A DNA stretch of 64,000 bases from Chloroflexota bacterium (GTDB lineage Bacteria; Chloroflexota; Anaerolineae; J102): NCBI GenBank assembly GCA_029782215.1, contig JAKOVD010000127.1, positions 165,419 through 229,418 on the forward strand. Reading direction: 5' to 3'. Every line of letters starts with the position of its first letter. The first letter of the stretch is position 1. The notes below the pieces were generated by a model. The model searched no databases. It saw only the letters and a program-made list of their open reading frames with translations, and was not told the origin of the DNA. A program made the position numbers and the translations under genes. Shown piece by piece: positions 1 through 8,354 of this stretch.

Positions 1-1
1 C

Positions 2-2098
2 CAGGCGTCCAAGGCTTCTCTGTTCGCCTACGACTTCCTCAAGGACAGCGGCGACGTGATCGCCTCGAGGTTCGCCAGCCAGGGGCTGACGTCTACCGTG
101 TTCAATAACGACACCTGGTCCGCGGCGGATTTGCGCCAGGGATTCCTGGGCGAGCGTCACGACGTCAATGCCCTCAACGCCCATTTCTCGCACTTCCTGC
201 TGGCTTCGGCCGACGCCAGCCTGCATGGCGGCAGCGACCTCTTCCGGGCCTCCGAGGTCGCCTCCACCGCCACCGACCTGAGCGGCACCATCAACTTCTC
301 GGTGGGGTGCCACTCTGGCCTCAACGTCTGCGACGTTTGCACCAGTGACTTCGGCCTGCAGCTTGGCGCCGATCTCGACTTCAGCCAGGCTTTCTCGCGC
401 CAGCGCGGCCTCTGGATCGCCAACACGGGCTACGGCTACGGCGATGACGCCGCCGTGGCCTTGTCGGAGGAGCTGATGAGTGATTTCGTCAGCCACCTCG
501 GCGATGGCCAGACCGTTCAGGTCGGCGACGCCCTGCGCAAGGCCAAGCAGGACTACGCCCTGAACAACATGGGCGCCTATGGCCCCTACGACGAGAAGGT
601 GCTGGCCGACTCGACCCTCTACGGCATCCCCACCTACAGCATTCACGTTCCCGGCGCTCCGGCCAATGCCGTCCAGGCCCCCACCTTCAAACTGGTCAGC
701 GCCAGCGCACCCGAGGGTGCTGACGACCTTTCGTCCCAAACCCTGGTCATTACGCCCACGGTTGGGCTCGTCACGACGCCGCGCGGCCAGTACTTCAAAG
801 GCGACGCCGGCACGCAGGCGGACCTCTACAACCCCGTGCAGCCCCGCCTCAGCCTCGATATCACGGCGCCTGACGCCGCCAGCGGCCAGGTGGCCCACGG
901 CGCCCTGTTCCTCGGTGGGGTCTACCACGATGTCCAGGGCTTCGATCCGGTCGTGACCATGCCGATCACGGAGACGGGCCGCTACGAGCCGCAGTTCATC
1001 TTCGATGGTTGGCAGCCTGAGGGCATGCAGCGCATCAACCACTTCCAAACGCCAGACGGTGTCCTGGAGCGCATGGTCGTGACGCCGGGACAGTTCCTGC
1101 ACACCGGCGTGGACTCCAGCGATCCGTCCAACATCCACGTCACCGGCGACGAGCGGCTCTACGACCAGGTGACCTACCAGGTCTTCTACTCCTCGTCGAC
1201 AGACCGCGTGGAACCCGTTATCGCCACCGTCAGGGCCACCGCAGGCGCCGGCTCATCGGTGCACTTTGACACCGTGGTGATGGATGGCAGCGCGGTCGCC
1301 CGTGTGGTCGTCACCTACACCTTCGGGGATGGGCATTGGCAGTCCCTCGACCTGAGCCGCGACGCCGTTTCCGGCCATTGGCTCGGCGACCTGGCGGCGG
1401 CTCCCGACAAACTACTGTTCATGGTGCAGGCCGTCGATGCCGCCGGCAACGTGGGCATGACGGCGGCCAAAGGCCAGCTCTACGGTGTGCTCACGGCCGA
1501 CGTCCAGGCGGATCGCCTGCAGGCCACGGAAGCGGAAACCGTCGCCTTCACCGTCACCCTGCCCAGCGGCTTGGGCGGCGCCTACACGACCACCTGGGAC
1601 TTTGGCGACGGCTTGAGCGCCAGCGATGTCCTCACCCCCAGCCACCACTTCCGCGACAGCGGCGTCTACACCGTCACCGCCACCCTCACCGACGACTCGG
1701 GCGCTGCCGCCGTCGGCCATGTGAGCGTGACGGTCACGAACTTGCCGCCGCAGGTGCCGGCGCTGCCGCCCATCTCGGCGGACGCGACTGGCAAGGTGGC
1801 GCTGCCTGACCTCAGCTTCTTCGACCCCGGCACGCTCGACACGCACACCGCCACGGTGAATTGGGGCGACGGCGGCCAGCCTGAACCGGTTCCGGTGACG
1901 CAGCAGCCGGCTCCGCCGGGGACCGCTGATGGCATGCACGGGGTTGTGAAGTTCCCCACGCATGTCTATACCCATGACGGCGTCTACCCGATCACCGTCT
2001 GCGTGCGCGACCGGGAAAGCGCTGAGACCTGCCAGGCGACCCAGGCAACCGTCCTGGCGGCGGGCAACCACTTGTGGCTGCCGCTGTACAAGCGCTAG
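2..2098 (+). CDS. Secreted C25/gingipain-like cysteine peptidase with PKD domains (5' end outside window)
   Basis: The reading frame is open to the left edge, so the N terminus and any signal peptide lie upstream; the GTG at 56 is only the first possible start inside the window. Numbering from that GTG, the first 200 residues resemble the caspase-like fold of family C25. A His-containing segment (NAHFSH, about residue 43) is followed by a Cys after a hydrophobic strand (SVGCHSG, Cys85), which fits the His-Cys dyad. Two PKD-like beta-sandwich domains follow, marked by WDFGDG near 506 and NWGDGG near 600. The protein ends in LWLPLYKR. That short LPL-plus-basic tail is reminiscent of exported proteins of Chloroflexota and may be a sorting or anchoring signal (inference). 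It is probably an extracellular protease or adhesin. The fold is assigned by eye, so the family could instead be another clan CD peptidase. Confidence 0.6.
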   Translation, partial: QASKASLFAYDFLKDSGDVIASRFASQGLTSTVFNNDTWSAADLRQGFLGERHDVNALNAHFSHFLLASADASLHGGSDLFRASEVASTATDLSGTINFSVGCHSGLNVCDVCTSDFGLQLGADLDFSQAFSRQRGLWIANTGYGYGDDAAVALSEELMSDFVSHLGDGQTVQVGDALRKAKQDYALNNMGAYGPYDEKVLADSTLYGIPTYSIHVPGAPANAVQAPTFKLVSASAPEGADDLSSQTLVITPTVGLVTTPRGQYFKGDAGTQADLYNPVQPRLSLDITAPDAASGQVAHGALFLGGVYHDVQGFDPVVTMPITETGRYEPQFIFDGWQPEGMQRINHFQTPDGVLERMVVTPGQFLHTGVDSSDPSNIHVTGDERLYDQVTYQVFYSSSTDRVEPVIATVRATAGAGSSVHFDTVVMDGSAVARVVVTYTFGDGHWQSLDLSRDAVSGHWLGDLAAAPDKLLFMVQAVDAAGNVGMTAAKGQLYGVLTADVQADRLQATEAETVAFTVTLPSGLGGAYTTTWDFGDGLSASDVLTPSHHFRDSGVYTVTATLTDDSGAAAVGHVSVTVTNLPPQVPALPPISADATGKVALPDLSFFDPGTLDTHTATVNWGDGGQPEPVPVTQQPAPPGTADGMHGVVKFPTHVYTHDGVYPITVCVRDRESAETCQATQATVLAAGNHLWLPLYKR

Positions 2099-2130
2099 CG
2101 CCACCCGTCACAACTCGACACCCACACACG

Positions 2131-2172
2131 GCGGGGTTGGACCCGATGCTGCGGTCCAACCCCGCTTTCTTT
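2131..2172 (+). terminator. Rho-independent terminator of the PKD peptidase gene
   Basis: A perfect 13-bp stem (2131-2143 with 2153-2165) and a 9-nt loop are followed by a T-rich run (TTTCTTTCT) on the plus strand. It lies between two convergent genes. The T tract is only on the plus side, although the hairpin could also slow transcripts arriving from the minus-strand island. Confidence 0.85.
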
Positions 2173-2178
2173 CTCAGC

Positions 2179-3012
2179 TTAGGACATGGCCAGGCCCTTA
2201 AACGCCGCCACCTGCCCCTTGATCGCTCGCTCGGTCGGCAGACGCTCGATGCTGGAGGCGCCGTAGAACCCGGCGATGCCGGGCATCTTCTTCAGCGCCA
2301 CGGCCACGTTCTCCGGTTCATCGAAGGGTCCGCCGTGGCAGATGGCCATCAGGTCCTTGCGCACGGACCAGCCCGCCTCGGCCATGGCCATCACCCGGTC
2401 GATGGCCTCATCCAGGGTGAACGCCCTGGCGGCGCCGATGCTGCCGGCCGTGGTCAGGCCCACGTGGCACACCAGCAGGTCGCAGCCCGCCTCCACCATC
2501 GCCCTGGCTTCGTCGGGGTTGAAGGCATAGGGCGAGGTGAACAGGTTCATCTCACGGGCCAGCGCAACCATCGCCACTTCCTTGTCGTAGCCCATGCCCG
2601 TGGCTTCGATGTTCGTGCGGAAGTCCCCATCGAACAGGCCCACCGTGGGGAAGTTCTGGACGCCGGAGAAGCCCAGGCGTTTGATCTCCTCGAGGAAAAC
2701 CGGCATCAGGCGGAACGGGTCGGTTCCGCACACGCCGGCCAGCACGGGCGTGTCCTTGACGACCGGGAGAACCTCGCGCGACATCTCCACGACGATCCCG
2801 TTGGCGTCCCCATAGGGGAGCAACCCGGCCAGCGAGCCGCGGCCGGCCATGCGGTAGCGTCCTGAGTTATAGATGATGATCAGGTCGGCGCCGCCCGCCT
2901 CGGCGAACTTCGCCGAGATGCCGGTGCCGGCGCCGCAGCCGACAATGGGCCTGCCTGCTTCGATCTGGGCGGCCAGGCGTTTGAGGATTTCCTTGCGTTT
3001 GATCCGTGCCAT
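2179..3012 (-). CDS. Phosphoenolpyruvate-hydrolase family TIM-barrel protein (C-terminal half of Tm-1)
   Basis: This 277-residue protein matches the TIM-barrel family annotated as phosphoenolpyruvate hydrolase or TIM-barrel signal transduction protein. Seen here are a Gly-rich segment (VGCGAGTGISAK), the IIIYNSGRYRM strand, VLAGVCGTDPF, VQNFPTVG, CHVGLTTAGSIG and GFYGASSIERLP, all typical of the family. In plants and fungi the same barrel is fused behind an UPF0261 domain in Tm-1, the tomato mosaic virus resistance protein. Here the UPF0261 gene lies directly upstream (3088-4296), so the two very likely work as a pair. The bacterial reaction is not known to me, and the phosphoenolpyruvate name is a family label. 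The ATG at 3012 has a GAGGTG ribosome-binding sequence. It is the last gene of the sugar island. Confidence 0.85.
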   Translation of the reverse strand: MARIKRKEILKRLAAQIEAGRPIVGCGAGTGISAKFAEAGGADLIIIYNSGRYRMAGRGSLAGLLPYGDANGIVVEMSREVLPVVKDTPVLAGVCGTDPFRLMPVFLEEIKRLGFSGVQNFPTVGLFDGDFRTNIEATGMGYDKEVAMVALAREMNLFTSPYAFNPDEARAMVEAGCDLLVCHVGLTTAGSIGAARAFTLDEAIDRVMAMAEAGWSVRKDLMAICHGGPFDEPENVAVALKKMPGIAGFYGASSIERLPTERAIKGQVAAFKGLAMS

Positions 3013-3033
3013 TTTCGTACACCTCTTTTTCAG

Positions 3034-3068
3034 GGTTGAAGGTTGGCGGTTGAAGATTGAAGGTTGTT
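3034..3068. repeat. Intergenic heptamer repeat (GGTTGAA type)
   Basis: There are five consecutive 7-bp units in perfect register: GGTTGAA, GGTTGGC, GGTTGAA, GATTGAA and GGTTGTT. They fill the spacer between the UPF0261 gene and its TIM-barrel partner. They belong to a set of 7-bp-period spacer repeats found throughout the window. Confidence 0.85.
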
Positions 3069-3087
3069 CAGGAAGCCGCAGGCTGGG

Positions 3088-4296
3088 TCAAACCATCAGC
3101 CCAAGCAGCAGTTCCACGGCCTTCTCGGCGAAGACCGGGTCGTTGATGTTGGCGTCAAGCTCCGTGACCGCAATGCCGGGCTTCAGGTTGTGCTTGATGG
3201 CCTCGTAGCAGGCGCCGTCCGCATCGGGATCCCAGAAGGCGCCGCCGGGGCTGTCAAGCTGGGAAACTCCCTTCAGCGGGATCAGCACGGCCACAGGTCC
3301 CGTGGAGGCATTGGCGGCCCTGGCGATCATCTCGCCAATGCGGCGGTTCTCCTCCGCGTTGGTGCGCATCAGGGTCACGTTGGGATTCCACTCGTAGAGG
3401 TTCCGCGCCAGGAACTGCGTCGGCACCGTCTCGCGCGCCCAGAAGTTGGCCATGTCCACGCAGCCCGGCGCCAGCAGCGTGGGAATGCCGCGCCGGGCAG
3501 ACGCCAGCAGACGCTCCGGTCCGGCGCTCAACATGCCCCCACAAACCTCGTCCGCCAGCTCGGTGGTCGTCAAGTCAAGGTTGGCCGTGATATAGCCGTC
3601 GCCGATGAGCTGTTCCATGATCCGCCCGCCGGTGCCCGTGGCATGGAAGACCAGGACCTCGTACCCTTTGCCTTCAAGCAGCTCCCGCGCATGATTGACG
3701 CACAGAGTCGTGTTGCCGAACATGCTGGCCGTGATCAGCGGCTTCTCCGCAGCCGCCGCCGCAGGGGCCTGGCTCACCATGCCTGCGATGGCGCCAGCCG
3801 CGTTGGTGTAGATCTGGCGGCTGATGCGGTTGACGCCGGCGACGTCGACCACCGAGGGCATCATGGTGATGTCCTTGGTCCCGACATAGGCGCTGACGTC
3901 ACCCGCGGCCAGGGTGGACACCATGAGCTTGGGCACGCCGGTTGGCAGCGCCCGCATGGCAGTCGTGGCGATCGCCGTGCCGCCGCTGCCGGCCATCGCC
4001 AGGATGCCGCCCAGACGACAGCCGGCATACAGGTCGCTGACCACCCGCGCCAGCCCGTCGGCCATGGTGCGCATGGCGAGGGTCTTATCGCCGCTCGCAC
4101 GGAGCGCCGCCAACGAGCTGCCGCCCGCCCTGGCCACGGCATCGCTGCTGATGTCAGGGCTGACGCTGGGGTCGGACAGCACGCCAAAATCGACGAGTAC
4201 AGTCTCCAGGCCCTGCGCCTGCAGGAGCTCACGCACAAACTGGTATTCCGGCCCCTTGGTGTCAAGGGCGCCGACAAGGACGATAGGCTTCGGCAT
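3088..4296 (-). CDS. UPF0261 / Tm-1-like ATP-binding domain protein
   Basis: The product of about 402 residues has the family hallmarks: an N-terminal VLVGALDTKGPE strand-loop, a Ser/Gly-rich stretch (MAGSGGTA), GVPKLMVSTLAAGD, YVGTKDITMMPSVVDV, and a late HATGTGGRIMEQL segment. The family covers the N-terminal domain of plant Tm-1, where this domain binds the viral replicase; its bacterial role is unknown. The ATG at 4296 is chosen over the TTG two codons upstream because AGGAGG lies 7 nt before it. The cognate TIM-barrel gene follows after a 75-bp spacer. A second UPF0261 gene lies at 12031-13302 without a barrel gene next to it. Embedding in a sugar island suggests a small-molecule enzyme or carrier-type function, which is inference. 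Confidence 0.9.
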   Translation of the reverse strand: MPKPIVLVGALDTKGPEYQFVRELLQAQGLETVLVDFGVLSDPSVSPDISSDAVARAGGSSLAALRASGDKTLAMRTMADGLARVVSDLYAGCRLGGILAMAGSGGTAIATTAMRALPTGVPKLMVSTLAAGDVSAYVGTKDITMMPSVVDVAGVNRISRQIYTNAAGAIAGMVSQAPAAAAAEKPLITASMFGNTTLCVNHARELLEGKGYEVLVFHATGTGGRIMEQLIGDGYITANLDLTTTELADEVCGGMLSAGPERLLASARRGIPTLLAPGCVDMANFWARETVPTQFLARNLYEWNPNVTLMRTNAEENRRIGEMIARAANASTGPVAVLIPLKGVSQLDSPGGAFWDPDADGACYEAIKHNLKPGIAVTELDANINDPVFAEKAVELLLGLMV

Positions 4297-4341
4297 GCTC
4301 AAACCTCCTCTAAAGATGGTGAAATGACAAGACGCACGGGG

Positions 4342-6963
4342 TCAGGACCCCTTCAGGTTCCAGATCAAGACGGTGCCATCTTCGGACGCCGAGGCGAGCC
4401 TGCCGCCGTCAGGCAGCCAGGCCAAATCGTCCACGGGACCGGTGTGTCCGGCCAGGACAGCGGTGGGTCGGTCAACACCCTGGGCCACTGGCCAGATCCG
4501 CACCTGCTGGTCCAGCCCGGCCGTCGCCAGGGCGCTGCCGTCGGGGCTGAAGGCAACCGCGCGCACCACGTCCGTGCTTCCAGGCAGGCTCTGGAAGCGG
4601 CGCCGGTTGGCCACGTCCCAGACGATGACCAGGCGATCGGCCCCGCCCGACGCGAGCTTGGCCCCATCGGGCGACCAGGCCAGCGTACTCACCCAATTGC
4701 TGTGCCCGCGCAGCACGCCGTCAGGGCTGGCCGAGAGCTCGGGCTTGGTCATGTCCCAAAGCAGGATGTCGGCCAGGCTTGTGCTGACAGCCAGGGTCTT
4801 GCCGTCAGGGGACCAGGCCAGCCCCCAGACGCCCTGGTCGGTGCCCTTGAGCGTGGCCTCGACCTCACCGGTCGCCGGATTCCAGAGGAGCACCTGGTTG
4901 TCACCGGAGCCGGTCGAGGCCAGCCGCTTGCCATCCGGCGACCAGGCCAGCCCGGCGACGTCGCGCTTGTGCCCCTGCAGGGTACGCAGCTTGTCACCCG
5001 ACTTGGCATTCCAAAGGATGACATCGCCGTCCCAGCCGCCAGAGGCCAGGGTGGCGCCATCAGGCGAATAGGCGAGCGCCCCGATATTGCGGCGATGCCC
5101 CGCCAGCGTCCGCAGCAGACTGCCGGAGGCGGCATCCCAAAGGAGGATGTCCGCGCCCAACCCCGAGGCGATCTGCTTGCCATCCGGCGACACCGCCACG
5201 GCATTAGCTTGTGCGCCGCTGGCCGCGAAGGTCGAATTTCGGGCGCCGGCTTCGGAAGCAGGTCCTTGCTTGCTCTGCCAGGTTGTCAGGTTGCCCGCTG
5301 CGTCAGCAGCCGCTAACAGGCGTCCCTGCTTTGACCAGGCTGCTGCTAGGGGTGCGGCCACCAAACCTGGGCGATCCCCGCTGCCTTGCGCTGGCGCCGC
5401 CGCTCCGGTAACCACCGCACCTTCGCCGTCGATCAGGGCCGGACGATGATCGCCCAGCTCGGCGAGCGCCAGAACGCTGGCGGTATGATTCGCGAACTCA
5501 GGTTGGGCGGTCTTCGTCTTCACATCCCACGAGGTCACGTGACCGTCGGCGCCGCCGGCGAGAAGGTGGACTCCGTCCTCGAGCCAGAGCAGTTGCGATA
5601 TGCTGTCACCCGAGCCTTTTGCGGCCAGGGCGCCCGCGTCCGTTTGCGTCTGGACGTTCCACAGGCCAACTCCCCCCTCATGGTCGCCGATCGCCAGCAG
5701 CGTGCCGCTGGGATCGAAGGCCAGACTGCCGACGGCGGCGCCGCGGGACGGCAGCCGACCTGCCGCTTCCGCCTCCACCTCGGACTTGGCGCCCACCACC
5801 GAGCCCAGAGTGACCTCGCCGTCATCGTAACCCACCGCCAGCTCGCGACCACCCTCGGACAGGGCCGTCCACGCCAGGGCTGTGACCTGCTGGTCGTCAG
5901 CCTGCGCTGGCAGCGTGGCCAGCACACGCCCGCTTCCTGCTTCAATCACTGCCGTGGCGCCGTTCTTCAACCCCGCCGCAACGAGTGCCCCATCCTCGGC
6001 GAAGGCCACGCTGGTGACCGGCGCCGCGGTGGCTGTCTGCCAGAGGGTGTCGAGCGTATCAACCTTGAGCAGAGCCAAGCCGGCGCTCCCTCCAGCCGCC
6101 AGTGCGGTTCCATCCGGCGACAGGTCCAGGGCCCGCAGATCGCCCCTGCCCAGACGCATGACCGCCTGACTGGGAATGGGCCCTGCCAGCGCCGCTTTCC
6201 TGGTCGCAGCACCTCCGTTGCCCGGCTTGAAGATGAGCAGTGCCGCGGTGATCAAGAGCAGGACGATGATGACACGCTCAAAGGCAATGCGGCTGATCCG
6301 GAGCGCCATCCAGCGTCCCAGGAAGACACCGGCGATGACAAGGGGCAGCACCCAGAGATCGCTGCGCAACAGCCCCACGTCGAAGACCCCGGCATAAAGG
6401 TAGAACGGAAGCTTGATCCAGTTAAGGACGAAGAAGAAGATCGCCGACGTCGCCACAAACAACACCGGCGCCAGGTCCTGCGCCAGCAGGTAGATGCTGA
6501 TCGGCGGGCCGCCGTTGTGCGCCAGGGTGGACGCCAGCCCGGCCACGCTGCCGGCCACGAGGCTGTGCCAGTTCTTGGGCTGGTAGTTGATGGCGCCGAG
6601 GATGCGCTCCTCGTACAGCTTGTACACGACAAAGACCAGAATGACGATGCCCAGGATCGTTTCCAGCAGAGCTGTAGGGGCGTCGATGATGACCACCGTT
6701 CCCAGGACCACGCCTACGAAGGCGCCCGGGATGAGCCAGAGGGCAAGCCGTCCGTTCCACTGGCGCCAATAGAAAGCCACGGCAAAGATGTCGCCGACCA
6801 TCAGAAGCGGGAGCAGCAGGCCCAACGCCTTGTCCGCAGGCATCACAAGCGCCATCAGCGGAGTCGCCAGCGCCCCCAAGGTGCCACCCAGCCCCCCCTT
6901 GGAGAGGCCGATGAGGAAGGCCACCAACGCCAGCATAGCGAAGAACATCTGCTGCTCAGTCAT
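4342..6963 (-). CDS. TauE/SafE-family membrane transporter fused to a WD40 beta-propeller
   Basis: This 873-residue protein has two parts. Residues 1-250 are strongly hydrophobic, with about eight membrane segments and the TauE/SafE features GLSKGGLGGTLG near the start and a second half-repeat (LASTLAHNGGPPISIYLL). This family exports sulfite, sulfoacetate or related organosulfur anions. From about 265 to the end there are many WD40 repeats, visible as recurring LAWSPDG, LASGG and VLLWN motifs, roughly fourteen blades and so probably two propellers. There is no frame break between the parts. The start overlaps the stop of the LarA-like gene by 8 bp, implying translational coupling. The propeller would face one side of the membrane and could bind a partner or sense the substrate. 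The combination is unusual for TauE proteins. Confidence 0.85.
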   Translation of the reverse strand: MTEQQMFFAMLALVAFLIGLSKGGLGGTLGALATPLMALVMPADKALGLLLPLLMVGDIFAVAFYWRQWNGRLALWLIPGAFVGVVLGTVVIIDAPTALLETILGIVILVFVVYKLYEERILGAINYQPKNWHSLVAGSVAGLASTLAHNGGPPISIYLLAQDLAPVLFVATSAIFFFVLNWIKLPFYLYAGVFDVGLLRSDLWVLPLVIAGVFLGRWMALRISRIAFERVIIVLLLITAALLIFKPGNGGAATRKAALAGPIPSQAVMRLGRGDLRALDLSPDGTALAAGGSAGLALLKVDTLDTLWQTATAAPVTSVAFAEDGALVAAGLKNGATAVIEAGSGRVLATLPAQADDQQVTALAWTALSEGGRELAVGYDDGEVTLGSVVGAKSEVEAEAAGRLPSRGAAVGSLAFDPSGTLLAIGDHEGGVGLWNVQTQTDAGALAAKGSGDSISQLLWLEDGVHLLAGGADGHVTSWDVKTKTAQPEFANHTASVLALAELGDHRPALIDGEGAVVTGAAAPAQGSGDRPGLVAAPLAAAWSKQGRLLAAADAAGNLTTWQSKQGPASEAGARNSTFAASGAQANAVAVSPDGKQIASGLGADILLWDAASGSLLRTLAGHRRNIGALAYSPDGATLASGGWDGDVILWNAKSGDKLRTLQGHKRDVAGLAWSPDGKRLASTGSGDNQVLLWNPATGEVEATLKGTDQGVWGLAWSPDGKTLAVSTSLADILLWDMTKPELSASPDGVLRGHSNWVSTLAWSPDGAKLASGGADRLVIVWDVANRRRFQSLPGSTDVVRAVAFSPDGSALATAGLDQQVRIWPVAQGVDRPTAVLAGHTGPVDDLAWLPDGGRLASASEDGTVLIWNLKGS

Positions 6964-8242
6964 GGGCGTCCTGACCTGTGAGGTAGGGGATAGTTTGGGG
7001 CCCCTGTGGCAGGGCGCAAATGCGGGCGCCGGGACCGTACACGGTCACCAAGTGCGCGACGGTGGCTTCGATGCTGCGGCAGGGTTCGAAAAGCGCCGCC
7101 TTGATCTGGGCGTCACTAAGGCCCTCACTGTAGACGTAAACGGCGGCGTGCAGTTGAATCTGGGCCTGCGTTTGCACCTGCCACTGGTCCTGCGCCTCGA
7201 AGCCCGGCTGCGAGACCAGGTCCAGAACACCCTGGGGTGTCTCCCCGCGCCGCAGCAACTCCGCATAGCGGCCGTGGTCGGGTATGCCATCCTCGCAGCC
7301 CGCCGCCATGATGATCGCACCGCCTGGCTTCACCACCTTGGCCGCCGCGCTCATGCCTTTGACCGACTGATACAGATTCTGGTCCAGGGGATAGCCACTG
7401 TTGGTCGTCACGACGATGTCATAGGGCGCCGCTACAGCCGCCATGGCGCACTCGCGCACGAACTCGCAGCCTGCCGCGTGCGCCGCCAACATATCGCCGG
7501 CAAAGACGCCGGTGATGGCGTGGTCGGAGTTGAGGGCTACGTTGAGCAGGAAAGTCGGACGCGTCATCAAGGCCACTTCCTTCATCTCTTCCCAGATCGG
7601 GTTGCCGTGAGTTACCCCCCATGTTGCTCTGGGATCGGCAATCATGGCCAGGCCGTGATTGCTGTAGACGCTTTCAGCGCCCGCCAGTGAGGGCAGGATG
7701 GCCTTCGGTCCCCCGCTGAACCCCGCAAAGAAGTGCGGCTCGATGAAACCCGTCAGGATGCGAACATCCGCCTCAAGGTAGGTGCGGTTCACCCGCACCG
7801 GATGGCCGAGAGCGGTAACGCCCAGCGAGATCAGGTTTTCGTCGTCAAAGCAACTGTGCTGCAGACAACGGTAGTTCTCCACAACGGCGTCGCCGAGCAT
7901 CGCACGCAGCTCAAGCTCCGTCTGCCGGCGATGTGTACCAAGACCATTGATCAGCGTCACATCCTCGCGGCGGACGCCGGCCTCTTCCAGCTCCGCCAAT
8001 AGGACGGGCAGCAAACGGTTGTTTGGGGTGGCCCGAGTGATATCGGTATGAACAATGACTACACGATGTCCCGGCTTCGCCAGATCGGCAAGCGGCGGCG
8101 AGTCGATGGGGTGACCCAAAGCTGCACGGATAGCCTGCCCTTCATCGGGCAATCCAGCAATCAGCCCCGGGAGAATGACCTCTGTTTGGGCAGGCAGTTC
8201 CACGTCAAGACCGTGACGGCCGTAGGCCAGTTTGACGCGCAT
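6956..8242 (-). CDS. LarA-like nickel-pincer lactate racemase family protein
   Basis: The 428-residue protein belongs to the LarA (DUF2088) family, which interconverts stereoisomers of 2-hydroxy acids using a nickel-pincer nucleotide bound to a lysine. The LarA residues His108, His174, Lys184 and His200 correspond here to His104 (LGTHRRQ), His170 and Lys180 (EPHFFAGFSGGPKAIL) and His196, all at a constant offset of four. The active site therefore looks intact. No larB, larC or larE cofactor genes lie in the window, so they must be elsewhere if the cofactor is made. LarA homologues also act on substrates other than lactate, and this one may handle a sugar-derived hydroxy acid, given its neighbours. 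The ATG at 8242 has no clear Shine-Dalgarno sequence. It is translationally coupled to the TauE-WD40 gene. Confidence 0.88.
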   Translation of the reverse strand: MRVKLAYGRHGLDVELPAQTEVILPGLIAGLPDEGQAIRAALGHPIDSPPLADLAKPGHRVVIVHTDITRATPNNRLLPVLLAELEEAGVRREDVTLINGLGTHRRQTELELRAMLGDAVVENYRCLQHSCFDDENLISLGVTALGHPVRVNRTYLEADVRILTGFIEPHFFAGFSGGPKAILPSLAGAESVYSNHGLAMIADPRATWGVTHGNPIWEEMKEVALMTRPTFLLNVALNSDHAITGVFAGDMLAAHAAGCEFVRECAMAAVAAPYDIVVTTNSGYPLDQNLYQSVKGMSAAAKVVKPGGAIIMAAGCEDGIPDHGRYAELLRRGETPQGVLDLVSQPGFEAQDQWQVQTQAQIQLHAAVYVYSEGLSDAQIKAALFEPCRSIEATVAHLVTVYGPGARICALPQGPQTIPYLTGQDAHD

Positions 8243-8269
8243 GATAGCACCATATTTCTATGCGAAAGA

Positions 8270-8310
8270 CGCCAGCACCGGACAGACTTCGTCCGCTTGT
8301 GGTGCTGGCG
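8270..8310 (-). terminator. Probable terminator between the sugar isomerase and larA-like genes
   Basis: A 10-bp perfect outer stem (8270-8279 with 8301-8310) encloses a second small stem (GGAC/GTCC). On the minus strand it is followed by TCTTTCG, a weak U-rich tail. It lies between the stop at 8355 and the LarA start at 8242, so the last three genes probably have their own promoter just downstream of it. Confidence 0.55.
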
Positions 8311-8354
8311 CCTGGTTTCGATAAGGCGTTAGGGGGCAGCAGCAGGCAGAAAGC

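Noticed and set aside
3064..5316. Open frame of 750 codons on the plus strand
   Set aside because: It runs opposite the UPF0261 and WD40 genes, with composition typical of antisense frames and no ribosome-binding site.
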